NCBI GenBank assembly: GCA_963832875.1
Contig: CAWHWB010000007.1
Location: 62,001 to 126,000 of the forward strand
DNA: 64,000 nt
From: AP-15 sp963832875
GTDB taxonomy: Bacteria > Pseudomonadota > Alphaproteobacteria > ATCC43930 > CGMCC-115725
Direction of reading: 5' to 3'
The notes under the pieces were generated by a model. That model was not told the origin of the DNA. It did not search any database and worked only from the letters and a program-made list of their open reading frames with translations. Shown piece after piece: positions 52,871 through 62,631 of the stretch (the stretch's first letter is position 1; each line of letters opens with the position of its first letter). The position numbers were made by a program, and so were the translations under genes.

Positions 52871-55800
52871 TTACTCCGCCGCCGCCGGTTTCGGATCTGC
52901 CAGCGACTCCTCCGCCATTATCGTCGCCTCGTCGACGGCCTCGTGGCGCGCCGCCAGCGCCGCCACCTCGGCATGTTTGGCGCCTGCTCTCAATGCGCTG
53001 CCGAGCCGCGCCGCGATCGAGGCCACGCTGGTTCCCTCGGCCAGGGATACCAGCGGCAGATCGATACGCAATCGACTCTCGATGGCTAGACGCAGCTCGA
53101 CCGCCATCAACGAATCCATGCCCATCTGCGAGAGCGGCCGCAACGGGTCGACGCCGCCGGCCGGCAGCCGGAGGATCCGTCCTGCCTCCTCAGCGACAAC
53201 CGTTCGCATCAGCGCCAAGGCAGCCTCCGGTTCCATCGAAACGAGCCGATCGGCAAGCGCCTCGTCGGCCGCCTGCGGTCCAGCCTTGGCGCGAATCTCG
53301 GCAAACAGCGGGGTCGCCAACACCGGCAGAAACCGCCGCGCCTCGGTCCAATTGCTCTCGGCAAAGCCGACCACCGGCAGCCCGCTGGCGAGCATCGCCG
53401 GCAGGCCGGCGAGAGCGACCGCTGCAGCGATCGGCTTGGCGCCAAGCCGGCGCGCCAGCGCATCGCGCGTCTCAGGCCGGTGCGCAAGATACCCGGCGTC
53501 CTCGATCGGTCCCCACGCGATAGCCAATGCCGGCCTGCCTGCGGCGCACCGCCGGCGGGCGAGCGCCTCGATCGCCATGTTGGCCGCAACATAAACGCCC
53601 TGGCCCGGTGCGCCGAGCATGGTCGTCGCCGAGGAGAACATGACGAAGAGTTCGATCGGATCATCGCGCGTCAGCGCGTCGAGGGCGACGGCACCGCCGA
53701 GCTTGGGTCGCAGTATCGCGTCGATCCCGGCGAAGTCGATATCGGCAGCGAGCCGATCGCCGACGATCGAAGCGGCATGCACGATACCGCGCAGCGGCGG
53801 CTGAGTTATGCGGATCTGACCGAGAATCGAGGTCAGCCGCATCCGGTCGGCGACGTCTCCGCGATAGACCCGCACCTCGGCTCCCGCCTGCTCGAGTTCG
53901 GCTATTCTCGCCCGACAGCCCGGCGTCTCCAGCCCGCGTCGGCCCAGCAGCGCGATCGAGCCGGCTCCCTGGGCAACCAGCCAGCGCGCCGCTTCGAAGC
54001 CGAAACCGTCGAGCCCGCCGGTGATCAGGTAAGTGCCGTCGCGGCGCGCGGTAAACGCCGGCGCCTCGCGCAACGCGACGCTGAGATCGGCGTCGGGCAC
54101 CAGGACGAGCTTGCCGATGTGGCCGGAGGACTGCATCAGCCGAAACGCATCGTCGATTTCGGAGAAACGGAAGACCCGATGCGCCAGCGGCCTGATCGCA
54201 CCGTCGACAAGAAGTGCCGAAACCTCTGCCAACAGCGATCTAGCGAGAGCCGGCCGGCGCAGCGGCAGCTGGTCGATATCGATTGCGAAATACGAAACGT
54301 TCTGGCGCAGCGGCCGCAGATGGAGTCGGCGGTTGAGGTAAAAGTCGCGTTTTCCGAGTTCGAGAAACCGCCCGAACGGCTTCAGCACCTCCAGGCTGCG
54401 CTCCATCGCCTCGCCGCTGAGCGAGTTCAGTACGACATCGACCCCCTCGCCACGGGTGATCGCGCGCACCGCATCGGCAAAGGCGAGGTCGCGCGAATCG
54501 AGGACGTGGTCGGCGCCCGCCAACCGTAGAAACGCCCGTTTTACTTCGGAGCCCGCAGTAGCGATGACAACTGCCCCGCAATGTTTGGCGTATTGGATCG
54601 CCGCCAGCCCGACCCCGCCTGCGGCGGAGTGGATCAGGACGTGCTCGCCTGACGTGAGCTGCGCCAAATGGCCGAGGGCGTAAATTGCAGTGACAAAGGT
54701 TACCGGCAGTGTCGCCGCGGCAGCGAACCCGGTTTCAGCGGGGATCCTTGCCACCGCGTCGGCTACGGTGACGACCCGCGTGCTTAAGGCCGCCGGGGCA
54801 AATGCGGTGACCCGGTCGCCAACGGCCAAATCTGTTACCCCCGGACCGACGGCGCGCACGATGCCGGCGCATTCGAGTCCGAAATTGGGACCGGCAAAGC
54901 CGTCGATCAGCGCCTCTTCCGGCAGCAGCCCCATCGCCCACATCATGTCGCGGAAATTAAGACCCGCGGCATGTACGTCGATCTCGACTTCGCCCGGCCC
55001 GAGGCTTCGGAGCGCCTGCGGCTGCCAGCCCAACGCGTCGAACCCGCCAGGGCGGCTGCTCGCCAGCGTCAGTATGTCAGACGCCGCGGCGTGGCGTGGC
55101 GGCAGACCGGGGCGCAACCGCAGCACATGGCGCCCGTGCGCCGTCCAGACGATTTCGGTCTCGGCGTCGGTGTCCGGCTCAGCGTCCAACTCGGCGGCAA
55201 TTCGTCCGGCGCATTCGCTGGGTGCCGTCGCGGGCGTGAGATCGATCAGCCGGATGCTCAGCCGCGGCAATTCATTCATCAGCACGCGCGCGAAGCCCCA
55301 GAGGGCGGCGCCGACGAGCCCCAAATCGACATCTAAATCAGCGGCGGCGAACGACGTTTGCTGCGCACCGGAGGTGATGATCCAAAGCGCCGAGCGGGTT
55401 TCCGCAGCCTCGTGCGCCAGCCGCGCCAGCATTGCCAGCTGCTGCGCCGCAGACCCGTCCACCTCCGGCTCCGTGCAAAGGAACAGGATAATTTCGGGCG
55501 CACCGCCGCCGCTGTGCGCGGGCAACGGAGCATCGAGGGACGGCGCCGCCATCGCGCGGTGGCCCGCCGCTCTCAGTTGTTCCAGCAGCGCTCGCCGCAA
55601 CGGCGTGTCGCCGCCAACCAGGGTGATCACGCGCGGCTCGACCGAGAAGGCACCGGCAACCACGGCACCGAACGGTGCGCTTCCCCAGAATACCGCGCTC
55701 GGCCACGGCGCCGAGCAACACTGGGCCGTGCCGGTCAAGTGAAAGCCGGCGGCTGCAAGCTCGGCCTGCCAGCCCTCGCCGTCGCGCAGCGGCGACGCTC

Positions 55801-58800
55801 CACCGGGCGGGGAGCCCGCCTCCCACCATCCGGCAGCCTGCCCGAAAACAACATCCCAAAAGGGGTTGAACTCAGGTTCCACCCCAATCAGGAGCCCGCC
55901 TGGAGCGAGCAGATCGCGCAGTGAGGCCAGGGCCGCCGCGCCGAGCTGCAGACGGGCACAGGCGTTCGCCGCCAAGATAACGTCGAATTTGGCGTCTCCG
56001 AGGGCTTGCACCCCGTGCTGCGGCGACCAGTAACAGGCGCTGGCGCCGGCAAAAGATTGCAGGGTCACCGCCAGCCGGTCTACCTGGTCCGGATCGGCAC
56101 TGGTCGCGAGATAAGCGAGCGCTGCTTCGCAGCGACACAGACCATCGAGAATGCGACGGGTAGTTCCGCCGATGGCGCCCACCTCGAGGACCCGCAGCGG
56201 CCGACCGCGCGGCCACACCACCGCAATCTCGCGCAGCGCCTTGCACAACAACTCGCCACCCGCGCTGCTGGCCGGCGACGCCGTGAGCAGTTGCTCGACC
56301 ATCGCTGACGACCAGGGCGCGGATATCTTGGGACCGTCGGCGAGCGTTTTCGGCAGGTCTTCGAGCGAGGCTGCAACCAGCGCGAGTTCAGCTACCAGAT
56401 CGGGCGCATCGGCGAGCAGCAGCCGCCAGATTTCGGCTGCGTCCGGCAGATCGCTCGCCGGTTCGAGCCGCCATTCTCCACCGGCCTCCGACGCGGCACC
56501 AAACCGTTCGAGCGACCACAGCAATGCGCCGGCGAGATCGCTCGATGCGGGTGCGAGCCGATCGGAAACCAACAGATCGTCGATTGTGAAGGCTTGGCCG
56601 GGTTCGACGAATTCGCGCAGCGCGCGCAGCGCAGCCGCGCCGACGAGGGCGTCGAGCAGCGCGGCCTGGTCCTGCCGGTCGCGGTCGGATTCGCGTTCGG
56701 CGGCAAGCCGAGCCAGGCGCGTGCCGGCCTGTTTCAGCACCATCGGGGCTTCGCTCTCGCCGAGCGGCGCCGGCGTCAGGTCGACGTGTAACATTTTTTC
56801 GTCGGCGGCGCCGCGCCGCGCCATCTCGACGCGGCGAAACCAGCAATCAGCAAGCTCGGCGACCACGGCGCCAGTCTCGTCGTAGAGTGCGATATCGGCC
56901 GATACCGATCTCACCCCCGCCCGTGTTAGTCGCAGCCGGGCGCGGCGTGGCGATCGTCCAGATGCGGCCGAGAACCGCACCCTGCCGAATCGCCAGGGCA
57001 GATAGCTGACGGCGGACATGTCCTGGCGACGCTCGGCGAAGAGGGCCAGCAACCCTTGCAGCGCGCCATCGAGCAAGGCGGGATGCAAGAGATAGGCGTG
57101 GGCGGAGCCCTCGACAGGCATCGCGTCGAGATGGACGACGGCCCGGTCGGGAGGCGTAATCTCGACAGACTCAACCGTCCTGAAGGTCCGTCGGTAATCG
57201 AGTCCGGCGCGCTGCGCGGCCCGGTAGAAGCTCTCGCCTTCAAGGTGCTGTGAGCCCGCCGCGTCGTCGGCCCAGCTCAGAACCGGGCGCAGGTCGGGAG
57301 CTGCAAAGATCCGGCCAACGGCGTGGACCGTTGCCGACTCGCTCGACAGCCGCGGACGGCTCGACAGTTCCCAGTCGCCGTCATCGGACAGAAGAGTGGT
57401 GCGCAGCTCGCGCATGCGTTCCTTGTCGAACGGCAGCGGACGCCGCACCTCGACATCGCAGGCTTCCCAACCCGGTGCGTCCGGCCAGCGCCAGCGTGCC
57501 ACCGCGAGCGCGGTTTCGAGGATCGCGGCCGCAGGGAACACCGGAATCCCTTCGACCGCATGATCGCCGATCCAGGGCAGCACCCGCTCATCGAGGTGAT
57601 TGAGCCAGTTCGGCACCGGGCCGTTCTGGCGGAACCCGAGCAACGGGTGGTCGAAGGGCGGATTCTCGGGATTGGCCGCTTCGATCGTCCTCTCGAACCA
57701 GAAACTCTCTCGTCGCCATGGGTAGGACGGCAGACCGCGCGGCTCGCGGCGGCCATCGAAAGCCCGCGACCCTACTAGGTCATATCCGGCGACGCAGCAA
57801 CGCGCCGCAATCATTGGAAACGGATCGCCGTCGGCGTCGCCGCGCGAAAGGGTCGAAAGCACACGGCCCTCGGTATCAGCTGCGCGCAATCCATCCGCTA
57901 GGTAGGACTGCAGAATGGCACCAGGACCGATTTCGAGAAAGACACGGTAGCCCTCGTCGATCAGCACCGAAGCCGCGGCGGCGAAAATCACCGGGTTGCG
58001 GATGTTACGCCACCAATGCTGGGCATCAAGCGCAAGGCCGTCGACCACCGCCCCGGTAACCGTCGAGACCAAGCGCGCCGGCGGGGCCGTCGACGAGATG
58101 CCGGCGAGGCTCGCCAGGAGCTCGTCGCGGATCGGGTCCATCTTTGCCGAATGAAACGCGAAATCGAGATCGAGGGGTCGGAACCAGAGCTTGCGGCGGT
58201 GGGCTTCGACGCCAAGGCGCTCGATTTCCTCGGCCGAGCCCGAGATCGTTATCGAGGTTGCGGCGTTTAGCGCAGCAATCTCTGCGGGACTTCCCAATTC
58301 ATCGAGAAAGTCCAGGGCGGCGCTCCGAGCGAGTGCCAGCGCCGCCATCCTTCCGGTACCTTGGGTGCGTTGCTGGCTGCGGCTGCGGGCGATCACGACG
58401 CGGGCAGCGTCGTTGAGGGAGAGCGCCCCTGCGCCCCAGGCGGCGGCGATCTCGCCGACGCTATGGCCGAAATGTGCGGCAGCGGCGACGCCTGCCTCGC
58501 GCAGTGCCTCCACGATGCCGACCTGGATCGCGAACAGCAACGGCTGAGCGACATCGGTGCGGGCCAAGGCTGCGGCATCGACCCCTTCGTCGATCACTTC
58601 GGCCACCGACCAGCCGAGAGCGGGGCGCAGAACCTCGTCGACCCGCCGGATGGCCGCGCGGAAGGCGGCGTTGCCACGCATCGCGGCGCGTCCCATGCCC
58701 GGGAACTGCGCTCCGTTCCCGGAGAACACAAAGGCAAGTTTTCCCTCTGCAACCGCGGATCCGCTGACGACCTGCGGCATCGGCTTACCGTCGAGAAACC

Positions 58801-60316
58801 CGTCGAGCAGGCTCGCCATCGCAGTGTGATCGGAGCCGAGCGCAACCAGCCGATGGCGATGGTGGTCGCGGCCCCGCGCGGCGGCGCGTAGCAACCCCGG
58901 CGCACGCTCGGCTGACGTCTCGGCCAGGATGCGGCGCCAGCTGTCGACGAGGTGGCGAAGCGACGCCTCGGTGGCCGCCGAAACCACCAGCGGAGGGGTC
59001 TGCTCCGGCACGCCCGGAGGTATCTCCTGCCGACGCGGCGCCGGGACCACCACGACATGCGCGTTGGTTCCGCCGAAACCGAACGAATTCACCCCGGCAC
59101 AGCGGTCTTCGCACGTACTTGCCATTGCTTCGGCGCCGCGGACCAGTCTCAGATTGAGCGTCTCGAAGGCGATGTTCGGGTTTGGCGTCTCGCAGTGCAG
59201 GCTCGGCGGCACAACACCGTGCTCGAACGCCAGGACCGCCTTCAGCAGCCCAGCCATCCCCGAAGCCGGTTCGAGGTGACCGATATTTGATTTCACCGAG
59301 CCGATCGGCAGCGGCTCGGCTCGGCGCTGGCCCAGGGCGCAGCCAACGGCGGCTGCCTCGACCGGATCGCCGGCCGGCGTTCCGGTGCCGTGCATCTCGA
59401 AAAACGCTAGCCGGTCCGGTGCGATTTCCGCCCGCGCATAGACTGAGCGCAGCAGCGAGGCCTGCGCCGCCTCGCTCGGCAGCGACAATCCGAGCGTGCG
59501 CCCGTCCGAATTCGTACCCGTCGCCAGAATGACCGCGCGGATCGGGTCGCCGGCGGCGAGCGCATCATCGAGCGCCTTCAGGACGATCACGCCGCCGCCT
59601 TCGGCGCGGACATAGCCGTCCGCGCGTTCGTCGAAGGCGTAGCACCGCCCCCGGCGCGACAGCATTGAGGCGCGACAGAAGCCGAGAAATGGATAGGGCG
59701 TCAGTAGTAAGTTGACGCCGCCGACAACGGCGCCCGGGATCTGTTTGCTGCGAATGGCTTCGCAGGCATGATGAAGCGCCACCAGCGACGACGAGCAGGC
59801 GGTGTCGAGGGTCAGGCTCGGCCCGCGCAGATCAAAGATATAGGAAATGCGGTTGGCGAGAATGCTCAGCGTATTGCCGGTCATGAAGTAGGAGTCGGCG
59901 CCGGCCGGGTCGCCGAGCCGCAAGTCGGAATAGTCGGTTGCCGAGGCGCCGACATAGACGCCGGTCGCGCTGCCGGCGAGCCGGCCAGCCGGAATGCCGG
60001 CATCCTCGATCGCATGCCAAACCAGCTCCAGCAACAGCCGCTGCTGCGGGTCCATCTGCATCGCCTCGCGCGGCGAGATGCCGAAGAACGCCGGCTCGAA
60101 CAGATCGACGCCCTCGATCAGCCCCGCCGCCCAGGTATAGCTTTTGCCGAGCTCGTTGCGGTCGGGATGATAGAAGAAACGGGTCGACCATCGCCCGGGA
60201 TCGATCTCCGACACGGCGTCTCCGCCCGAGGCAAGCAGGCGCCAGAACGCCTCCAGCCCGTCAGCGCCAGGAAATCGGCACGCCGCTCCAACGATCGCGA
60301 TCGGTCCGTCACTCAT
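52871..60316 (-). CDS. highly reducing type I polyketide synthase, KS-AT-DH-MT-ER-KR-ACP
   Basis: A single-module synthase of 2481 residues from Met 60316 (MSDGPIAIVGAACRFPG). KS (about 5-425) has Cys174 in DTACSSS, His309 and His347. AT (about 530-835) has Ser619 in GHSVGE and FAFHSA, the malonyl-type motif. DH (about 890-1170) has His919 (DHAVEGIPVFP) and Asp1083 (HPALLDGALQ). A methyltransferase-like domain (about 1370-1540) has LEVGAIGGTTRRIL, one residue shorter than the usual glycine loop. ER (about 1755-2070) has HSAAGGVGLAAIQ. KR (about 2090-2280) has LITGGLDGFGF and the Ser-Tyr2242-Asn set. ACP has Ser2402 in GMDSL. There is no thioesterase. All reductive sites look active, so a largely saturated fatty chain is expected, made iteratively. 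Confidence 0.93.
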   Translation of the reverse strand: MSDGPIAIVGAACRFPGADGLEAFWRLLASGGDAVSEIDPGRWSTRFFYHPDRNELGKSYTWAAGLIEGVDLFEPAFFGISPREAMQMDPQQRLLLELVWHAIEDAGIPAGRLAGSATGVYVGASATDYSDLRLGDPAGADSYFMTGNTLSILANRISYIFDLRGPSLTLDTACSSSLVALHHACEAIRSKQIPGAVVGGVNLLLTPYPFLGFCRASMLSRRGRCYAFDERADGYVRAEGGGVIVLKALDDALAAGDPIRAVILATGTNSDGRTLGLSLPSEAAQASLLRSVYARAEIAPDRLAFFEMHGTGTPAGDPVEAAAVGCALGQRRAEPLPIGSVKSNIGHLEPASGMAGLLKAVLAFEHGVVPPSLHCETPNPNIAFETLNLRLVRGAEAMASTCEDRCAGVNSFGFGGTNAHVVVVPAPRRQEIPPGVPEQTPPLVVSAATEASLRHLVDSWRRILAETSAERAPGLLRAAARGRDHHRHRLVALGSDHTAMASLLDGFLDGKPMPQVVSGSAVAEGKLAFVFSGNGAQFPGMGRAAMRGNAAFRAAIRRVDEVLRPALGWSVAEVIDEGVDAAALARTDVAQPLLFAIQVGIVEALREAGVAAAAHFGHSVGEIAAAWGAGALSLNDAARVVIARSRSQQRTQGTGRMAALALARSAALDFLDELGSPAEIAALNAATSITISGSAEEIERLGVEAHRRKLWFRPLDLDFAFHSAKMDPIRDELLASLAGISSTAPPARLVSTVTGAVVDGLALDAQHWWRNIRNPVIFAAAASVLIDEGYRVFLEIGPGAILQSYLADGLRAADTEGRVLSTLSRGDADGDPFPMIAARCCVAGYDLVGSRAFDGRREPRGLPSYPWRRESFWFERTIEAANPENPPFDHPLLGFRQNGPVPNWLNHLDERVLPWIGDHAVEGIPVFPAAAILETALAVARWRWPDAPGWEACDVEVRRPLPFDKERMRELRTTLLSDDGDWELSSRPRLSSESATVHAVGRIFAAPDLRPVLSWADDAAGSQHLEGESFYRAAQRAGLDYRRTFRTVESVEITPPDRAVVHLDAMPVEGSAHAYLLHPALLDGALQGLLALFAERRQDMSAVSYLPWRFGRVRFSAASGRSPRRARLRLTRAGVRSVSADIALYDETGAVVAELADCWFRRVEMARRGAADEKMLHVDLTPAPLGESEAPMVLKQAGTRLARLAAERESDRDRQDQAALLDALVGAAALRALREFVEPGQAFTIDDLLVSDRLAPASSDLAGALLWSLERFGAASEAGGEWRLEPASDLPDAAEIWRLLLADAPDLVAELALVAASLEDLPKTLADGPKISAPWSSAMVEQLLTASPASSAGGELLCKALREIAVVWPRGRPLRVLEVGAIGGTTRRILDGLCRCEAALAYLATSADPDQVDRLAVTLQSFAGASACYWSPQHGVQALGDAKFDVILAANACARLQLGAAALASLRDLLAPGGLLIGVEPEFNPFWDVVFGQAAGWWEAGSPPGGASPLRDGEGWQAELAAAGFHLTGTAQCCSAPWPSAVFWGSAPFGAVVAGAFSVEPRVITLVGGDTPLRRALLEQLRAAGHRAMAAPSLDAPLPAHSGGGAPEIILFLCTEPEVDGSAAQQLAMLARLAHEAAETRSALWIITSGAQQTSFAAADLDVDLGLVGAALWGFARVLMNELPRLSIRLIDLTPATAPSECAGRIAAELDAEPDTDAETEIVWTAHGRHVLRLRPGLPPRHAAASDILTLASSRPGGFDALGWQPQALRSLGPGEVEIDVHAAGLNFRDMMWAMGLLPEEALIDGFAGPNFGLECAGIVRAVGPGVTDLAVGDRVTAFAPAALSTRVVTVADAVARIPAETGFAAAATLPVTFVTAIYALGHLAQLTSGEHVLIHSAAGGVGLAAIQYAKHCGAVVIATAGSEVKRAFLRLAGADHVLDSRDLAFADAVRAITRGEGVDVVLNSLSGEAMERSLEVLKPFGRFLELGKRDFYLNRRLHLRPLRQNVSYFAIDIDQLPLRRPALARSLLAEVSALLVDGAIRPLAHRVFRFSEIDDAFRLMQSSGHIGKLVLVPDADLSVALREAPAFTARRDGTYLITGGLDGFGFEAARWLVAQGAGSIALLGRRGLETPGCRARIAELEQAGAEVRVYRGDVADRMRLTSILGQIRITQPPLRGIVHAASIVGDRLAADIDFAGIDAILRPKLGGAVALDALTRDDPIELFVMFSSATTMLGAPGQGVYVAANMAIEALARRRCAAGRPALAIAWGPIEDAGYLAHRPETRDALARRLGAKPIAAAVALAGLPAMLASGLPVVGFAESNWTEARRFLPVLATPLFAEIRAKAGPQAADEALADRLVSMEPEAALALMRTVVAEEAGRILRLPAGGVDPLRPLSQMGMDSLMAVELRLAIESRLRIDLPLVSLAEGTSVASIAARLGSALRAGAKHAEVAALAARHEAVDEATIMAEESLADPKPAAAE

Positions 60317-60537
60317 CCGCCGGATCGTGGCCCCCGAGCACCAATATAACCCATTTCCCCCTCGCCCCTCGTCGCCGGCGCACAAAGCATCCGGCCATCG
60401 TGGTAAATCAATTGCGTCTCATTTGTCTTCGTAAGACGGCCGCCATGTCAACCGGAACGAACGCATAAGGTTGGTTCGCCGCCGGCGGCGGTCATCGGAT
60501 CCGGCCGCCCCGCAAACCAATTTGTCGCGCTTCCGCC

Positions 60538-61599
60538 TCAACTGCCGCGGACCAGTCTGTCAGGTGGCGTCAGTGGGGCCACGGTGCCGGCAGGTCGCCA
60601 CGGGTTGCGGCTGAGCTTGAGCCGTTCAAAGAGATCCATCGCCGACCAATAAAGCGGCACGGCGCGGCCCTTGACCAACGGCAACGCGGCGGGATCGAAT
60701 CCGAGCCATGGCAAAAAGGGATTGCGGCGGCCGTAGGCCCAAATCTCCGCGCGGGCGGAGGGACGCGCCGAGATGCCGCGCGCGTGAAATCCCATCGTGT
60801 CGGCGACCACCAATGTGTTCGCCGGGACCGCGAATACCTTGGGCTCGCCAAATCCGAGACGCCGCAGCGCCGCCGCCGAGACCCGCAGCGAGCCCCGAGA
60901 GGATTGAAAATCCGCACTTCGCGCGGCGCTCAAAGACATCCTCCTTTCCCAGGCGAGCCGCCGCCGGGTTGGCCGGTGCGAACCCGGAACATAGATAAAG
61001 GGGCCCTGATCCTCGCCGACATCAGTCAAGAAAAACCATGCTTTCACGGTCGGATGAAAGGTATCGGCATGGAGCCGGGTCTGCGGATCGGGCGGCGCGT
61101 CGCGGGCTTGCGCAAAGATCGTTTGAAGATAGAGGAACGGCTCCAGCATGAACGAGCCGATATAGCGGACGAGACCCAGCCATTCCGGGTCTTCAACCAT
61201 CGCCTTGACCGCCGGCAGTCGGGACAGCGTGCGGTCGTCCAACGGGATGCGCCGGGTGATCGCGTCGCCCTGGACCTGCTGCCGCGCCGGTCCGGCGAAG
61301 GCGGCCACCTGCTGCAACAGCGCCGCGAAAGCGGGGGCCGGCAAAAAGTCGCGCTTGACGACGAATCCATCCCGCCCGAAGGCCGTCCGGTCGGCCTCGG
61401 AGACCAGCGCCGTCATTTTTTGCCGGCGCCTCTCGGCCATCCGATAGGCAAGGCGCATCCGCGCGACATGAAGCCCCGCCCGATTGAGGGTCGGACTGCC
61501 GATGACCGGATTGTCGCGAAACGATTTCGCCCCGGTCGCCAAGGCCGCGACGTGAACTGGCGCGAACAACCACGAAAGAGGGGACGGTCTCATCGCCAT
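60538..61599 (-). CDS. phytanoyl-CoA dioxygenase-family hydroxylase
   Basis: A 353-residue Fe(II)/2-oxoglutarate oxygenase of the PhyH family. The iron facial triad is in TRLHADTFHPTVKAWFFL (HxD) and ADTMGFHARGIS (distal His); an Arg for 2-oxoglutarate follows in RAEIWAYGRR. The N-terminal 65 residues are basic and predicted helical and may contact membrane or lipid. It lies 220 nt upstream of the PKS on the same strand. PhyH enzymes hydroxylate fatty or sphingoid chains, so it probably tailors the PKS product. Confidence 0.85.
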   Translation of the reverse strand: MAMRPSPLSWLFAPVHVAALATGAKSFRDNPVIGSPTLNRAGLHVARMRLAYRMAERRRQKMTALVSEADRTAFGRDGFVVKRDFLPAPAFAALLQQVAAFAGPARQQVQGDAITRRIPLDDRTLSRLPAVKAMVEDPEWLGLVRYIGSFMLEPFLYLQTIFAQARDAPPDPQTRLHADTFHPTVKAWFFLTDVGEDQGPFIYVPGSHRPTRRRLAWERRMSLSAARSADFQSSRGSLRVSAAALRRLGFGEPKVFAVPANTLVVADTMGFHARGISARPSARAEIWAYGRRNPFLPWLGFDPAALPLVKGRAVPLYWSAMDLFERLKLSRNPWRPAGTVAPLTPPDRLVRGS

Positions 61600-61635
61600 C
61601 ACCGGCAGCGCGGCGCCCTCACGCAGCCTTGCCGA

Positions 61636-62622
61636 TCACGCCCGCAGCGCGGCGAGCGCATCGTAGACCAGGCGGTCGATCTCGATGCCCTCGCGCCGCA
61701 AGCGTGTGCGGCTACGGAAAGCCCGCTCGCCCGGAATGCGGATTTCCTCGACCCCCGGCTGACGCGGAACCTTCTTGATGCGATCGACCAGCCCGCTGAC
61801 TTCGCGCTTGAACTCATCGAGCGGGACCAACAGGTCGGGCTTAAACACGATAAACAGATAGCCGTCATCCTTTTCCGGGTCCATGCTCGAGCCGGCCAGC
61901 ACGCCCAGCGCCTGCACGACAAAGCCGAGCCCATAGCCTTTATACGCGCCGAACGGCAGCAGCGCCCCCAGCCGCGCCGCAGTCGGATCGCGGGTCGGCT
62001 GTCCCCGCGAATCGATTGCCACCCCCTCTGGCAACAGCTGCCCCAGGCGCTCGCGCAATGCCAGCTCGGTGCCCATGAAAGCCGAAGTGCCCATGTCCAG
62101 GACCACCGGTCCTTCGGCGGATGGCATGCCGACGGCGATCGGGTTGGTGCCGAGCACCGGGCGCGCGCCGCCGAACGGCGCCACGCTGCGCGCCGAGCTT
62201 GCGGTATGGATGCCAACGAGATCCGCCTCGGCGATCATCTCGACGTAATAAGCGCTGCGCCCACTCATCCAGCTGTTGGTGACGCCGACGAGCGAAAAGC
62301 CGTGCGCCGCGGCCTTGGCGATCGCTACCTGGACGGCATGATACATCGCCAGCATGCCGACATTGTTGCCGCCGTCAAACAGCACCGAAATTTCGGTCTC
62401 GCGCACAATGCTGATCGGCGTTCGCGGCCGCTTGAAGCGGGGGTGCTCGGGGATGTTCAGGATCTTGGCGAGGCCGGAATACTCATACCCGCACAGCGCC
62501 GCGTCGATCATGTGGTCGGCGAGGATGCGGGCGTCCTCGGCATCGTAGCCGATGCCGCGCAGTGCGCGTTCGGAGTGCTCGCGCGCCTCGGCGACGCTCA
62601 AACGGACGCGGTCGGCAGCCAT
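61636..62622 (-). CDS. Ldh-family (malate/L-lactate/ureidoglycolate) dehydrogenase
   Basis: A 328-residue NAD(P)-dependent oxidoreductase of the L-sulfolactate/ureidoglycolate/malate dehydrogenase family (type 2 malate dehydrogenase fold). The motifs are LADHMIDAALCGYEYSGLAK, VGVTNSWMSGRSAYYVEMIA, GARPVLGTNPIAVGMPS and FGAYKGYGLGFVVQALGVLA. It reduces or oxidises a 2-oxo/2-hydroxy acid. It starts 34 nt upstream of the hydroxylase gene, so it could be co-transcribed with the PKS cluster, or belong with the upstream sugar-acid genes. Confidence 0.88.
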   Translation of the reverse strand: MAADRVRLSVAEAREHSERALRGIGYDAEDARILADHMIDAALCGYEYSGLAKILNIPEHPRFKRPRTPISIVRETEISVLFDGGNNVGMLAMYHAVQVAIAKAAAHGFSLVGVTNSWMSGRSAYYVEMIAEADLVGIHTASSARSVAPFGGARPVLGTNPIAVGMPSAEGPVVLDMGTSAFMGTELALRERLGQLLPEGVAIDSRGQPTRDPTAARLGALLPFGAYKGYGLGFVVQALGVLAGSSMDPEKDDGYLFIVFKPDLLVPLDEFKREVSGLVDRIKKVPRQPGVEEIRIPGERAFRSRTRLRREGIEIDRLVYDALAALRA

Positions 62623-62631
62623 GTTCTCCCG

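Noticed and set aside
53480..54529. A plus-strand frame of about 350 codons inside the PKS
   Set aside because: It is antisense to conserved KR and ER domains and shows only composition bias; several similar long antisense frames across the window were dropped for the same reason.
52871..60316. Possibility that the large gene is a PfaA-like polyunsaturated fatty acid or glycolipid (hgl) synthase
   Set aside because: Those carry several tandem ACPs or different domain orders; here there is one C-terminal ACP and a KS-AT-DH-MT-ER-KR order typical of reducing iterative PKSs.
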